This document shows positions 1 through 10,970 of a DNA stretch of 64,000 bases, piece after piece; the first letter of the stretch is position 1; each line of letters opens with the position of its first letter. The notes under the pieces are model-generated. The model saw only the letters and a list, made by a program, of their open reading frames with translations, made no database searches and was not told the origin of the DNA. The position numbers and the translations under genes were made by a program. The DNA comes from Bryoerythrophyllum caledonicum. Its lineage: Eukaryota; Streptophyta; Bryopsida; Pottiales; Pottiaceae. The stretch covers positions 14,141,218 through 14,205,217 of the forward strand of contig OZ020514.1 in assembly GCA_963971425.1 (NCBI GenBank), given 5' to 3'.

Positions 1-368
1 AAGCCATCCTTCGGATCCGCCTTCTGCGCAAACTTCCCATCGACAAAGCATTCCCGGCATGAGCACATACCTTCTCCGCGGGTTGAGAATCCGCAGACTT
101 CACTCCACATTGTCGAAGTCGACTTCTCCGGCTTCGCGCGGATTGTGCCGTCGAATTCGTTGAAGATCCCATTTAGCAGCTCTCGGATGAGGGCGTCGTC
201 CCTAAAACCCCGTGGCTGCTCCCGAAACCCGAAGCATTCCATCCTCTTCAAGTCCGCATCCAACGCCTTTCGGTCACTCTCGGATTCGGGAACCACCGGA
301 ACCACATTCTGGAGGTTCACGATCGATTCGGTTGGCGCCTTGCTGCAGGTCGCCTTCTTCAACGTCAT
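1..368 (-). CDS. Partial unknown ORF running off the left edge
   Basis: A leftward reading frame opens after an in-frame TAG near 411, has an ATG at 366-368, and stays open for about 122 codons to the window edge, so its 3' end is missing. The product is hydrophilic. It has an acidic Lys/Glu-rich middle and a cysteine cluster (CSCREC) near the visible C-end, which could be the start of a zinc knuckle. I do not recognise the family. Its position beside a TATA-like box and among retroelement debris suggests a gag-like gene of an LTR retrotransposon; that is inference. Overlapping + strand ORFs here look like shadows. Confidence 0.4.
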   Translation of the reverse strand, partial: MTLKKATCSKAPTESIVNLQNVVPVVPESESDRKALDADLKRMECFGFREQPRGFRDDALIRELLNGIFNEFDGTIRAKPEKSTSTMWSEVCGFSTRGEGMCSCRECFVDGKFAQKADPKDG

Positions 369-411
369 TGCAACTACCTTCTCCTTGGATACGAATGCGG
401 ACTCTTCCTAA

Positions 412-884
412 GGGATCCGCAGAGAAATCCGCACTCAAACCCCAACCTGCAAAGGTGGCACTACCGACTCACCAAGCTCACTCTCACCACCCTCAGCTGC
501 ACACAATCGCTCACATGCTGCTAAACAACCCTGGAGATCACTAAGAAAGATGAGAGGAAGAACCCTGGGATTAACTATTTATTCCCGGTCCGGTAATCAT
601 TACCTGAATCCGAACCCGCGGCCAGTTATGGCCGTTAAACCCGGGGACGGTTCTGACCGTTAGATCGTGATCCTGGTTCCATCCAGCCAAGATCGGAATA
701 GGGCCAAAGATGCGCGGATTCTTTCTTAGTGATTTTAGGGTTTTTAGTTTTAGGCTACGAGTGCTTGTGATAGTTTTCAGTAAAACTATCTATTTATAAT
801 GGGGATGTTTCCTATTTCTAAAAAATCACCGCCCATTTGCCCTTTACTTACACCAAGACCTTAATTCCATAAGAACTAGGTTCC
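412..884. other. Noncoding, CCGG-rich stretch
   Basis: No convincing coding frame. The sequence has several CCGG-containing words like those around the gag-like ORF at 4.7-7.1 kb. It ends at GTTCCGACA (881-889), exactly where recognisable gypsy pol homology begins. The same nine bases end the solo LTR at 33191, so 889 may be the right end of another inserted element. Confidence 0.35.
791..798 (-). promoter_or_regulatory. TATA-like box for leftward transcription
   Basis: TATAAATA on the - strand, about 420 bases upstream of the leftward ORF at the window edge. It is placed as a retroelement promoter would be, but no other element supports it. Confidence 0.25.
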
Positions 885-2100
885 GACAAGCCTTTGAAGT
901 GGCACTTGGAGTCTAATAAGCTCACTGGCAAGCTTGCCTTGTGGACTTTGTTGCTTTAGGAGTGTGACTTTGAGGTTATACATTGGGCCAACATTATGAA
1001 CTTGGATGTAAAATTGGAAGGTCTATCTCGCAATCCAAATCCTTTGAAGGAGGATTTGTCTGGTGCCAGGTGGCATGGGGACTTTGACAGGGAGTCGGTC
1101 TCGAGGTGGCATGCAGCGGCTTACATCTCGTTGATGTCTGTCTCCGCATCAACGTTGCGTGATTTGGCAACGGATGAGGAACCAAATAGGGCCCAAGTTA
1201 TTAGCGGTGTGTGGGAAGACGGTCCAGTCTTGCACAAGCTACAACTTGGGACACTTCCCTTAACTCTTTGTGCTAGGGAGCATGATTGAATTGGGCACCA
1301 AATAGCAAGGTAACATAGGGAGAACGGGCTTCTATTTTGGGTGTAGCCAGATGGAACTAGGCGCATAGTTCCAAGGCTTGATCAGAGAGCTTTGTTGATA
1401 CGACAAGTACACAAAGACATAGGACATTTTGGTGTGCGATGGACTCATTCAATATTGCTTAGCGAGTACTGTTGGACCGTCATGCATCAACAGATTGCCA
1501 CGCATGTTTCTCGATTTAAGTATCTAATTGGGTTATATCCAGCTTCAATACCTTATCACCCGAATTGCGCCTTTGTCTATTAGGGGGCTAAGATACCGGT
1601 GATCTTTGGACTTTGCTGGTCCACTTGTCGTGACTCCAAGCGGAGCGAAGTATGTCTTGGTGATGGTGGAGCATTTCAGCAAGTGGATTGAGCTCTTGGC
1701 TCTCCTGCAGAACTCTTCAGAATAGGCAACCATGGCATTCCTCGATCGGGTGTTGGCTCGTTTCGGAGCTCCAACTGAGGTTTTGACAAACGAAGGGCGT
1801 AAATTCCTTGGGGCTTTCAAAGCTTTGTGTACCAAGGCTTTGATTAACCATCGTACGACTTCTCCAAATCACCTGGAAGCGGACGGTTTGGCGGAGCGTG
1901 TAGTTCAAACCGTGAAGCGGGGCCTACGGAAGTATGGATTACTTTGGGGTAGCCCCTGTGATTGGGATCTAATGATACCATGGATTGCCATGGGGTACCC
2001 GTTTAGCTGACAGGCTTCACTAGCTGCTTTTAGTCCGTATCAGTTGTTGTACGGGCGGGAGCCAATTTTACCGAGTTTTGTTCAGGAAACTTGGTTCTGA
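885..2100 (+). pseudogene. Decayed Ty3/gypsy pol: RNase H end and integrase
   Basis: This is the remnant of the C-terminal half of a Ty3/gypsy polyprotein. From 885 the frame reads DKPLKWHLESNKLTGKLA and then MNLD..GLSRNP, the usual end of gypsy RNase H. From about 1392 comes the integrase zinc-binding region (RQVHKDIGHFGVRWTHSI), then the catalytic core: DFAGPL near 1605 (first Asp), VLTNEGRKF near 1780 and EADGLAERVVQT near 1880 (Glu region), ending in YQLLYGREPILPS near 2040. The second catalytic position is Asn where family members have Asp. TAG codons (about 1580 and 1724) and frame changes interrupt it. It cannot encode active integrase. Reverse transcriptase and protease are not present to the left. 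Confidence 0.85.
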
Positions 2101-2403
2101 TTGTGCATTAGGATATCCGGGGGTGTAAACCCAATGTCTACGAGATCGAGCGGAGTTCTTCAAGCAAGGTATGCCTATGGCCATAGAGAACTTGTCTATT
2201 GTTCAACACCATGACACTTCATGGTATGCTCGCATTGGTAGCGGTGCCAACCGACTTCAACTGTGGCGTTTCTCCACGGAGGATTACGTTTATTAGCAGC
2301 GTGAGGCACCCACAACGTTGGACATCAAGGCTAGGAGCACCATTCTTTGCCTGAAGGATGTATTGCCTAGTGGCATCTTCTTGCTGGAGGGAATGATGGC
2401 CGG

Positions 2404-2641
2404 GAGTGTCATGAGCACTGTAAGAATTGTGCTCTTTGTCATTTACTTATTGATGGCTCCGTTCATCCGGAGTTTGTTGTTGTCCCTAACAGCCTCCCGT
2501 ATTTCGTGTGTGGTGAGAAGAAGGGCGCGGCTACCATGTTGTTTTGTGACCATTGCCAGCGTGGTTAGCATATGGCTTGCTTGACGCTGCCTCTTTCTAC
2601 TTTACCATCCGAGGACTGGATTGCCCTCGTTGTCGGAGGTC
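2404..2641 (+). pseudogene. Broken PHD-like zinc finger after gypsy integrase
   Basis: About 300 bases after the integrase, one frame carries a cysteine/histidine cluster (CHEHCKNCALCH), then FVCGEKKG, MLFCDHCQRG, a TAG, HMACLTLPL and LPSEDWI. After a one-base frame change the next bases read CPRCRR. The order C..C, CD.C..G.H..C, W.C..C is that of a PHD finger. Stop and frameshift show it is dead. Its position suggests it was the C-terminal domain of the same polyprotein, in place of the chromodomain seen in many plant gypsy elements. An unrelated captured host exon is the alternative. Confidence 0.55.
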
Positions 2642-3650
2642 TTCAAGCCACGTTTCACATGATGAAACAACTTGAATTCCTTGTGGACTTGTCACTATGA
2701 GGTGCGTTGCCATCTAGTTAGAGTTCCTAATTTCGATTCAGGGATAAGCAATATGAAGATTGACCAAGGAATTAGCAACAAAGTTGTGTAAGGCAATCAA
2801 AGATGGGGCTCACATTGCACTTGCCTTACCCTCTCTTTGTTAATTCCCCATATGCTTATTGATTTGGCGGCGGGAAACATCTTCGACTAGATGCATACAG
2901 TTGTTGAAGCGACATCACCGTGGCGTTTAGTCTTGTTAGTACTTTATGGTCCAAGGTGAATAGAGGGTCTCTTTATCCGCTAGAGGGGCACATGAATGTA
3001 AACTACGTATACCTTGTTTTAGTGTATGTTTTTCGTTCATTTGATGTTGGTTAGAACTCTTGATCTGTTGTGGTTATTGATCTTTCTTTACACGACAGCT
3101 ATCACGGGACGTGGTGTCGAGGGCCTCTCCGTATTGTTGTTATAGCGTAGATTAGTTTGTTACTAATCTACAAGTGTTTAAGGACAAACGGCGATGCACC
3201 GCATTCATCAGTATGTGATTTTCATCCACTTATGATTGTATACGTGCGCAAATAGCACCGCACACATCTTTGACTTGATGTCTTTGTCAAGTCAAGCTTT
3301 CTGAGTGAGTTAGAGAGTGTTAGTGATTACCTTTGCTTGAAAGTGATTGTTTATCATTAGTAAAGGCTTTGCATTCTCCTGTACTACTTGCACTCATTGA
3401 TTCTCCCTTCCTGGAGTGCGAGATGCTTGAGTACGTCAGTGGTTTCAAACTTGTTCCTTGAGAATGTATTACGTATACTTGTTTCAGTGTATGTTTGTTG
3501 CAATTTGTAGAGTGAGTATTCCTTCGGATAACACTTAGTTGTAGCTAAATGTACCCAAACTATCCGCTCTAAATTTGTTCCCACAGAGACCTATTGTTTC
3601 TTCTGTGAATGATAAGTACAACTAACTTACTACCACACCCTAATCTATTG
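2642..3650. other. Noncoding flank of the gypsy remnant, possible LTR debris
   Basis: No gene seen. A short motif resembling ACGTATACTTGTTTCAGTG occurs twice (about 3004 and 3472). A 59-base segment at 3039-3097 recurs at 7311-7369. These suggest LTR or UTR fragments. A hairpin with perfect 9-base arms (TTGACTTGA/TCAAGTCAA) lies at 3270-3295. Confidence 0.4.
3039..3097 (+). repeat. 59-base direct repeat, copy 1
   Basis: Runs from ATTTGATGTTGGTTAG to TTTACACGACA and matches 7311-7369 with only a few differences; sequence beyond the repeat differs. Probably a fragment of one retroelement present twice. Confidence 0.75.
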
Positions 3651-4676
3651 GTTAGCTTGCCTATTCATCCCTTGATCTACTCATCCGGATCCTTCCGGAT
3701 TCCGGATGTTCCTACTTTCAGCTTCCGGATGTTCCTACTTTCAGCTTCCGGATCCTTTCGGAAGCCGGACAGCTTCAAATGGAGTTTCTTTTGGAGTTTA
3801 TAAACGAGTGGCCGGGTGCCGCTGATCCTGTTTTTTGTTAGTGGCCGAATTCCCCACTATCTTGTGACTCAAAGTGGCTAGACACCCACTCTCCCTACTC
3901 CGCTCACCGGTAGTTGATTTGTTGCGCTGGACTCACGCTCTCACATCATCCGGATGGCCTTCCGGACGCGGTCACGCAGACGTCGATCCGGACTACAACA
4001 ACATTCCCGTTGTTGCTAAGTGGTTCTACTAGATGAGTGTTGCTAGTTTGTAAATAGACTTCCTTCTAGACATACACATCGCGCTTTTTCCTCTATGGTA
4101 AGGGGAAATTCCAGCCGTAACCGGAATCCGAGTTCACACGGATATTCCGTGCCCTAGGAGCTATCAGGCCCACCCCTGCAGTACACTCCCTCCCCCTCGT
4201 GCCTTCTTCCGGTCCCTCTCGATTGTCAGACTCTACCTAACCTATCCGACAGCTTTTCCGTGCGATCTCCCAATGCATGCCCCAACTGGTCGTCCTAGTT
4301 GCAACTCTTTGCGACACACACTCATAAGAACTCAACTCATGATATACTAACCACAATGGATCCGTTCACTCACAGCAAAGAAGACTCAATCACTATAAGT
4401 TCAAGAAGAGAAAATACTCTTCATGAGTGATAGATAGAAAATACTCTTCATGAGTGAAAACAAGATGATGAGCTGACTAAAGCTCATCCATTAAGTACTA
4501 ACTAAACTCCTGAATCTAGAATCCTACCCTATCTGCTCAAAATCCGGGAAATCCTATCCTAAAAGTAAAAAGGATCTTATGCCTAGAAATCCGGATTTCA
4601 AATCTCAGATCCGAAAATTATGGATCTGAGATCCATTTTTTCCGCTTCTAACTAACTAACTAGTTTAGGGTTTTCT
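3651..4676. other. Noncoding CCGGAT-rich region with small tandem duplications
   Basis: No coding frame I can support. The words TCCGGA and ATCCGG recur. A 23-base unit (TCCGGATGTTCCTACTTTC plus four bases) is repeated head to tail at 3701-3746 and partly again after. A 22-base unit containing AATACTCTTCATGAGTGA is duplicated at 4409-4430 and 4436-4457. It lies just downstream of the leftward gag-like frame, so it is probably the noncoding part of that element. Confidence 0.5.
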
Positions 4677-6836
4677 TTAGCCTATGGTTTGTAGCCAGGT
4701 GCAACCCTGAGCCCCATCGTTAATCGCTACTAATCCTAGATGACTAAAGGCCCTTCCTACGGAGTAACCTGGTTCTTCTTCCTAAGAGTGCGACGCGTAG
4801 GGGTTAGCTCTGCTCCTATTGTGCTGGCTTCCGGCCGTGCCGGAGTAACAGCTGGTGGCTCCGGTGCAGATTCGGGCGCCTGCTCCTTCGGTCCGGAAGG
4901 CGTTTCCAGATCCTCTGCTGTTGGTGTGATAGCCGGTGGAGCAATTGATCGGACTCAAAGGTCTGGTAGGTCTCGGAAGCTTCCACTAGCGCTAACATCC
5001 ATGGCAGTCGCTGTTGGGCTTTGAAGTGGAGGGGTCGTCTTCGGTTGAACCGGAGAGGGAGACTCCAACGGAATCCGGAAGGGCAAAGGAGAAACCTGAG
5101 AGGGATCTCCCGGCAGGGTACTCTGCCACTTGTGCATGCTCTCCGTGCTCGGGAAGGGTATCCCATTCCAACTCATCAGAGAGGCGAAATCCGGAGTTCC
5201 TACGAGGTCATTGAAATCTCCGGTCGTCGTCTAGGGTGTAACGGCTACAAGTCCGGATGGAGATCCGGCTGTAGGTCGAGTTGGAGATCCGGATGTTGGT
5301 CCAGATGGGGTTCCAGATGGCCTTGCTGTGGCCGATGTCGCAAGTGTTGCCCCACGGAACCGGAGCCTCAGGTGTATTTGGGGCTGCGAGAGCCAGGCTC
5401 TTCACCAGCTCCCACATCTTGCCCCAGGTTTCCTCCATCTTCCGGCCGTAATCCAGGAGAAACCGGATGATCTGGCCCCTATTGAGTTTTCCATTCTTCT
5501 CCAAGCTTTGTGTGTAAAGGAGAGTCTAGTTGATGGTGTCTACCGGAAAATCGAGGGCCACGCAAACCTCCGTCAAGGCCTAGATGGTGGTTCGGACGTT
5601 TGCTTCCGCCTCCGCTTTCGCTTGCTGGGCCACGTCTCTCGCGACCTCCGCCTGCTCCACTCGCTTCCAGAGCCGAATGTTGGTCTGGGTGAAGTTGGTG
5701 TTCTCCAGCTCTAGCTTCCAAACTGAGTCCTTCTTGGCCTTCGGCTGCTCGAGTCGCGGAAGAAGGTCCTCCGAGTTGTCTGTCCCCACTTCTTCCATGA
5801 TAGCCATGATCATGGTTGTCCGTTCCCGGATCTCTCCTTCCTGGATCCTAGTCTGCCAGACTATATGCCGGCAAAGCTCCGAAACGTCCACCGGAATGTT
5901 GCCGATTATGGTTGGAGAAAAATCTGGTCCCGGCTCTGCTCCGGAATTGAAATGTTCGTCCGCTGCTGCTTTGGGAGGTGGTGCCTTGGTCAGGCTCTGA
6001 GTCTCCATCTCTTCCGGAGGTTGGCTTGGACCGGCGGTTTCCGGAGTCTTCTGAACTGACCGGCTCCGCTTTCGGGACCTCTTGACCATGAGGGGGGATG
6101 AAAATGTCTACGACTTCAAGTCCTCCGAAACCTCCTGCTCATCGTCCGTCTCCAAACGCCTCTATGACTGAATACTGAGCAACTTGTCGTATTTGTCCAG
6201 CTCCTCCGGACTCAACATCTTCGTCTTGGCGTACATATGTGCCACATAGGTTGAGAGGGGCATTGCTGTCTTTTGGGCCTTGGGAAGGGTTTTGATCATC
6301 CGTCCTATTTGCTCCTCCATCAATGCTCCCCCGTCTACGGAGAGCTTTCCTCTCATTGCTCCCAGTATCAGATTGGCTAATTTTGCCACTATCCTCTTCG
6401 GTTTCTCTAGATGGAAGATAGGGTTAAGAAATGCGACAACTAACTTGGCATCCGGATTTGTGAGGTCGTTGAGCACGTACCCCACCTTAGGATTAGCCTT
6501 CTGCAGGAACTCGCCCTTCAGTATGTTGTCGTCGCGTTCCGCCACCTTGGCTGTCCCTGGCCGGAGATTATAGGTGTTTCTCTAGATTGCCGTGGTCCAA
6601 CCTTTTGGATGCGCCCGAATGCGTCCTTCATGTTGGCTCGGCAGCTTCCTTATGAGCTCCGCCACCATCACTTTGCTCTGGAAAGCCCACGATGTTCCGA
6701 GGAGGCCGTTGCATCCCATCACCTCCAGGTAACTTTCCAAAATCCTATAGCCCTTTTCGGAGGTTGGCCACTCCGGCGCCACCTTCTGGAGCAACAAGTT
6801 TCCTCTAGCTGGAGCCTTGCCCTTCCTTCCCGCCAT
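4677..6836 (-). pseudogene. Gag-like frame of a retroelement, nine nonsense codons, no frameshift
   Basis: One frame runs from ATG at 6836 to a TAA at 4677-4679, 719 codons. It is interrupted only by nonsense: TAG at 6584, 6164, 6110, 5582, 5528, 4994, 4988 and 4784, and TGA at 5210 (upper coordinate of each). The N-terminal third is mixed helical (KVAPEWPTSEKGYRIL, PNPIFHLEKPKR-like stretch). The middle begins with a basic segment (VKRSRKRSRSVQ), then a Glu/Lys/Ala-rich coiled-coil-like part. The end is Ser/Pro/Gly-rich. No protease, RT or integrase motif is seen. Composition and setting suggest a gag or structural protein of an LTR element; I know no specific homologue. CCGG words are dense throughout. 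Confidence 0.6.
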
Positions 6837-7029
6837 CTGGGCCCACCTCTTGGTGAATTTGCGCCTCGCAATTGTGACTGAAACCCTGCACGCACTGACC
6901 TCACCAAGTCCCTCGCTACTATACTACCTCTGTACTACAGAATCACAAGAAGATAAAACGCGGAGGAGTAGAAGAGAGCAGAGAACGTAGGAAACTCTAA
7001 AAGAATGGCGCCCTTGGCTGGCACTTGCG

Positions 7030-7036
7030 TTATATA
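7030..7036 (-). promoter_or_regulatory. TATA box upstream of the gag-like frame
   Basis: TATATAA on the - strand, about 195 bases before the ATG at 6836, in otherwise moderately GC-rich sequence. The distance allows a short leader. Confidence 0.4.
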
Positions 7037-7310
7037 TCTGACGTGATGTACGAATACCGTTGGGCGTCATGATGATGGTTCCGGATCCGGATGCCACCGT
7101 ACTCAGGTTTCCGGACCTCCGGGAAAAGGCCGTAACTGTCTCTTTTAAGGATGCCGGATTACCATGGAACCCTTATTTTCACTACAAACCTATTTATGCT
7201 AATAAAGCAAAGCTAACTACCTAATTTTTTAATTTTCTTCCACTTCTTTTAGGTTTTAGTGATAAGTTCCGAAAGCGAGTGGGAACGCCTTCCCACAATG
7301 TTTTTTGCTT

Positions 7311-7369
7311 ATTTGATGTTGGTTAGGACTCTCGATCTGTTGTGGTTATCGATCTTTCTTTACACGACA
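7311..7369 (+). repeat. 59-base direct repeat, copy 2
   Basis: Second copy of the segment at 3039-3097. The two copies bracket the gag-like element, so they may be LTR fragments of the older gypsy element flanking a later insertion. Confidence 0.7.
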
Positions 7370-9123
7370 ATTTGTAAAAGTAGTAAGGATGTAGCTTCCC
7401 GTATTACATTGACCGCTTTCATAATGATAACGTTTACTTGGATTACTAAATATAAGGAGGGAGGCATTTTGATCGTTGCCATAAATATAGTCTCTTAAGT
7501 TTTGGGCATGAAACTCTTTTGCATGCGCTCGCCGTGGTTGTATTCAATCCAAGTTCTTGTCAGAGTGTCGGTTTGACTAACAAGGCCAACAATCACTTGA
7601 TTGATTCCAAGTAGTGTATATAAAATATTGGCTACAACCTAAGAGGCTGACGTTACAACCCACCACGATGCGCCAATCCACATTTTCATGCACTACAATT
7701 TCAGCCCAAACCATAGCCATGTTTGAATATAACATGATCTTTGGCCTTACATTGTGTACACCAACGGCAATTGTGACTTCGTGATAGCAATGCGTGAAAT
7801 GAAAACTAAGGCAGCTGCTAGCAAGATCTTCCCGCCGCAGCACTGATATTTTCGCTTGGTCATTAGGCTACAATTTCATTAGGTTGGTAATTTTCACATA
7901 TTTTTTGCACGTGGTGCAAGTCCAAGTTGTTTGATCTTCATCATGCCATCCTTGTTCAGCTACACAATTGAGATCGCTCGTTTTTTTGATTGGTGGAGCA
8001 ATCGATAAGGCTTCTGGCCATATTGTGTAGCTCATCCACTAATATTGGGGTGAGTGGCGGCCCGCCCGCTATTTATACAGTCCGGGCTTGGCGGACACAT
8101 GCCCTTGAATTTCGGGCGGACCCCTTGATCAAACAGCCACAATGGATTGGATGGCCACAATCAATCGCCTGACAAACGAACGACAACAATCAACGACATT
8201 GCAATCGTGCAATGCGTGTCAAATTTGCGGTCGCTCTTGGCCGTCCACCACGCCGACCACCCCGACGCCTAGCACACAGTGACCTAGACACCATGGCTCA
8301 AAACTTGAGTCCCTTCACCTCCGACATCTCCTCTCTTTGAATCCTTTTGCAACCCAAAGGCGTAGTGTGAGACGTTTTGCAACTTTCCTTTCCGAGTTCA
8401 AAATTGTACTTGCAATCTAAATCTCGTAATACAGGCACATTAACTGCTGTACTAAAGAATGTCTTAAAAATTTGATGCTCATCTTTGAAAGATCCTTGGC
8501 ATGCACTAAAATATTTTTTAGTTCTACATGTTTTTTTAATCAAATATAAAACAATATGGGAATTTTGGCCCCACCGATGGCTAACCACTTGAAGGGTGTG
8601 CATGTCTTCAATGCGAGGGCGAGGTTTATCGCCCAGGTAGACATTCCATTCCCAGTATCCTGTGCTTGCAGTTTAGGGTAAATAATAGAATATCATTTTT
8701 AAGTTTTCAATCCTTCCACCGGAAATATGAACATTGTTGAAAGATGGCCTCTGCATGAGTTGCTTTTCTTCTTTCCCCTTTTTCTGTAACTGTTTGCCTT
8801 CATTTGAACCAAAAGGAAAGATAAATATCGAAGAAGAAAAAATGATTTATACTAGCTACATTTAAAGACGTTTGATGTTTGATGTTAAGAACAAAAAACG
8901 ATTGCAATTCATGAACATAATATTTGTAAATTTTGCATTTCCAATTTCCAAATAATCATTTTAAACAAAATTTAAAAATCAAATCAAATAATGAGTTCTA
9001 CTGCATATATAAGAAATGATGATTTATAAAATCACAACAAAAAAATAAAATAATTGTAATTATAATTTTTTAAAAATAAAAAATATATATATATTAAAAT
9101 AAAAATAAAAATAAAAATATTTA
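7370..9123. other. No gene recognised
   Basis: Several ORFs of 60-100 codons exist on both strands, but none shows a domain, a splice pattern or a coding-like composition. Base composition becomes strongly AT-rich after about 8800. Confidence 0.5.
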
Positions 9124-9151
9124 AATAATAATAATAATAATAATAATAATA
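9124..9151 (+). repeat. ATA/TAA microsatellite
   Basis: About nine uninterrupted AAT triplets inside an AT-rich tract at about 9030-9190. Confidence 0.9.
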
Positions 9152-9192
9152 TTTTTTTAAAATTAAAAAATTTATAAATATATATATACATC

Positions 9193-9456
9193 TATATCTA
9201 TAAAAAAATACAGGATGACAAACGCGTCGAATGGATGAACGCGTCGATGAAAAACGCGTCAAATAGATGAAAAACACGTCTATATCTATAAAAAAATACA
9301 GGATGACAAACGCGTCGAATAAATGAACGCGTCGATGAAAAACGCGTCAAATAGATGAAAAACACGTCTATATCTATAAAAAAATACATGATGACAAACG
9401 CGTCGAATGGATGAACGCGTCGATGAAAAACGCGTCAAATGGATGAAAAACACGTC
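9193..9456 (+). repeat. Three tandem 88-bp units rich in ACGCGT
   Basis: Units start at 9193, 9281 and 9369, each beginning TATATCTATAAAAAAATACA and ending in AAACACGTC, with few differences. Each unit contains three ACGCGT hexamers, so CpG-rich palindromes sit in an AT-rich background. A partial continuation (ACGCGTCGAGC) follows at 9458. The array lies directly before the captured gene fragments and could be a subterminal array of the element that captured them. Confidence 0.9.
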
Positions 9457-9552
9457 AAACGCGTCGAGCTTGGATGAGATGCGTCGAGATTACGATTAGG
9501 GTTTTTTTTATTACGATTAAGACGAGCTTACGATTTCCCACTAGAGCCTGCG

Positions 9553-9708
9553 ATGGGCGCCGCGTGCCGGGTTGTTGCAGCAGGCGCCGTGAAGGCATCG
9601 CCGCCGCTCGTGACGACGGAGCAGGTGAGCGAGGCGGAAGTCGGCGAGCGCCAGGAGCTCTTCAACAAGATCGCGCCGATGTACGACGCGAGGTTTGAGG
9701 TTAGAGGT
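9553..9708 (+). pseudogene. Fragment like the start of a MenG/COQ5-type methyltransferase
   Basis: From an ATG at 9553 the frame has an Ala/Val-rich leader and then RQELFNKIAPMYD, which resembles the start of plant MenG and related UbiE/COQ5 methyltransferases (RxxLFNxIAPxYD). The family methylates quinone rings; MenG acts in phylloquinone synthesis in plastids. Homology stops after YDA, where AG|GT sequences could be a splice donor. Only the first exon is present and no S-adenosylmethionine-binding motif follows. The match rests on a short motif. Confidence 0.4.
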
Positions 9709-9985
9709 GAGCGAGCCTACGAAGGAGTTCCCGCTCTAGGAGAGCGTTGTAGACCGGGAGATGGCGAGGAGATTGTTAGGCCTGTGGTTTGTTCCACAGG
9801 CTTCTTTTGAAGCTTTAGGGTGTGAAGCTTTAGGGAGGTCGGGCGGGATGGGGGTTTGAGATGGAGTGGATTTCTAAAGCAGCGACGTGCAGAGGTCGAG
9901 GCCAGCTTCTGCGTGATGCGACCGCAAGGACCTTTGCACTGCGGCCGCGAGGACCATTGTGCCCTCGATGATGAAGTCGCAATAA

Positions 9986-10300
9986 GGGTTTGCGTTGGGG
10001 ACGCGTTGCATGGCGGACAAGATTGCTATTGTGCGCAAGCTGCCGTCTATGGAGACGCTGGGGTGCACGAGTGTGATTTGCTCTGATAAGACGGGCACTT
10101 TGACGACGAATCAAATGTCGGTGGTGTGCTTGGTGGCGGTGGACACGGCGGACACGTTGCAGATGTTTCGAGTCTCCGGGACCACGTATGATCCCAGGGA
10201 TGGTGTGGTGGTGGATCTACTGGATGCGAATCTACAGTCTGTTGCGCAGATTTATGCTATTTGTAATGACGCTAGAAGACACCTCGCCTTAAGCGACCTC
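9986..10300 (+). pseudogene. Exon fragment of an ECA-type P-type calcium ATPase
   Basis: The frame reads [20 protein letters not shown], then [20 protein letters not shown], then [13 protein letters not shown] and [17 protein letters not shown]. This is the phosphorylation-site region of plant ER-type calcium pumps. DKTGT, with the phosphorylated Asp codon at 10085-10087, is intact. Preceding bases partly match the membrane segment before it but contain a TAA, and following bases lose homology after ICNDA. A single exon-sized piece, not a gene. GC-rich, unlike its AT-rich surroundings. Confidence 0.9.
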
Positions 10301-10498
10301 TCCACCAGTTAGGATTTGTGCAGTTAGGGTTTGCGCTGGAGCGGATGGTGGAGGGGCCGGACATTGTGATTTTGCAGGCGGAGGAGGTGCTGGAGGGCAT
10401 GGGCGAGTGGTGCCAAGAACACCACGCCGCAAGAGCGCTGACGGAGGGCGTGCGCGCGAGCTCCGTGACGGAGGCGCATGCAGAGTAGGAGGTGCTGG

Positions 10499-10806
10499 GA
10501 CACGTTCCGGGCGAGCAGGATCATGCAGGCGCGCGCTGGCGAAATCTAAGATTGAGGTGGTGTGGAACAGCACAATGACGAAGGCGAAGGGAAAACTAGC
10601 GCGGGTTGTTGTCGAAGTTGAAGGTCAAGAACCTGATGAGCGGGGAGAAGACGATGCTGGAGGTAAACGGGTTGTTCTTTGCGATTGGGCACGAGCCGGC
10701 GTCCAAGTTTTTTGGTGGAGAGGTTGAGACGGACGCGGATGGTTACGTGGTGATTTGGTCGAGAGTTAACGCAGAAAACCTCAATTTGAAACTTTTGACT
10801 GCATCA
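10499..10806 (+). pseudogene. Exon fragment of an NADPH-thioredoxin reductase
   Basis: DTFRASRIMQAR at 10499, then after a one-base frameshift LAKSKIEVVWNSTM, then after another frame change [13 protein letters not shown] and [14 protein letters not shown], then [13 protein letters not shown]. This order is diagnostic of the central to C-terminal part of plant NTRA/NTRB-type thioredoxin reductases, which reduce thioredoxin with NADPH through FAD. The catalytic CxxC lies N-terminal and is absent, and the final FAD-binding segment (GDV) is lost. Same strand as the pump fragment but an unrelated gene. The stretch 10315-10498 is GC-rich and open but unidentified. Confidence 0.88.
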
Positions 10807-10970
10807 GAATGATCTGGATGTCGACCTTTGTGGATAGGCAATGTTAGCATCTGCGCATTTGTTGTTCTCATCTGGAGGGCGACACAATAATTTTTCATTC
10901 AAAATCACAATTTTTGAAAGCCTGTAAAGTTCACTAATGTGTGCATTGAAAAGAGACATCCTATAGAAGA

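Noticed and set aside
881..889. GTTCCGACA as the right end of a second copy of the solo LTR family
   Set aside because: The bases before it do not resemble the end of the LTR at 33191, and a left end would be outside the window; kept only as a possible unrelated element boundary.
7259..8603. Assorted 60-100 codon ORFs
   Set aside because: No motif, no conserved copy, and amino acid content typical of random AT-rich DNA.
9032..9389. Leftward ORFs over the AT-rich and 88-bp repeat region
   Set aside because: Low-complexity Tyr/Ile/Phe runs produced by the repeat; no coding signal.
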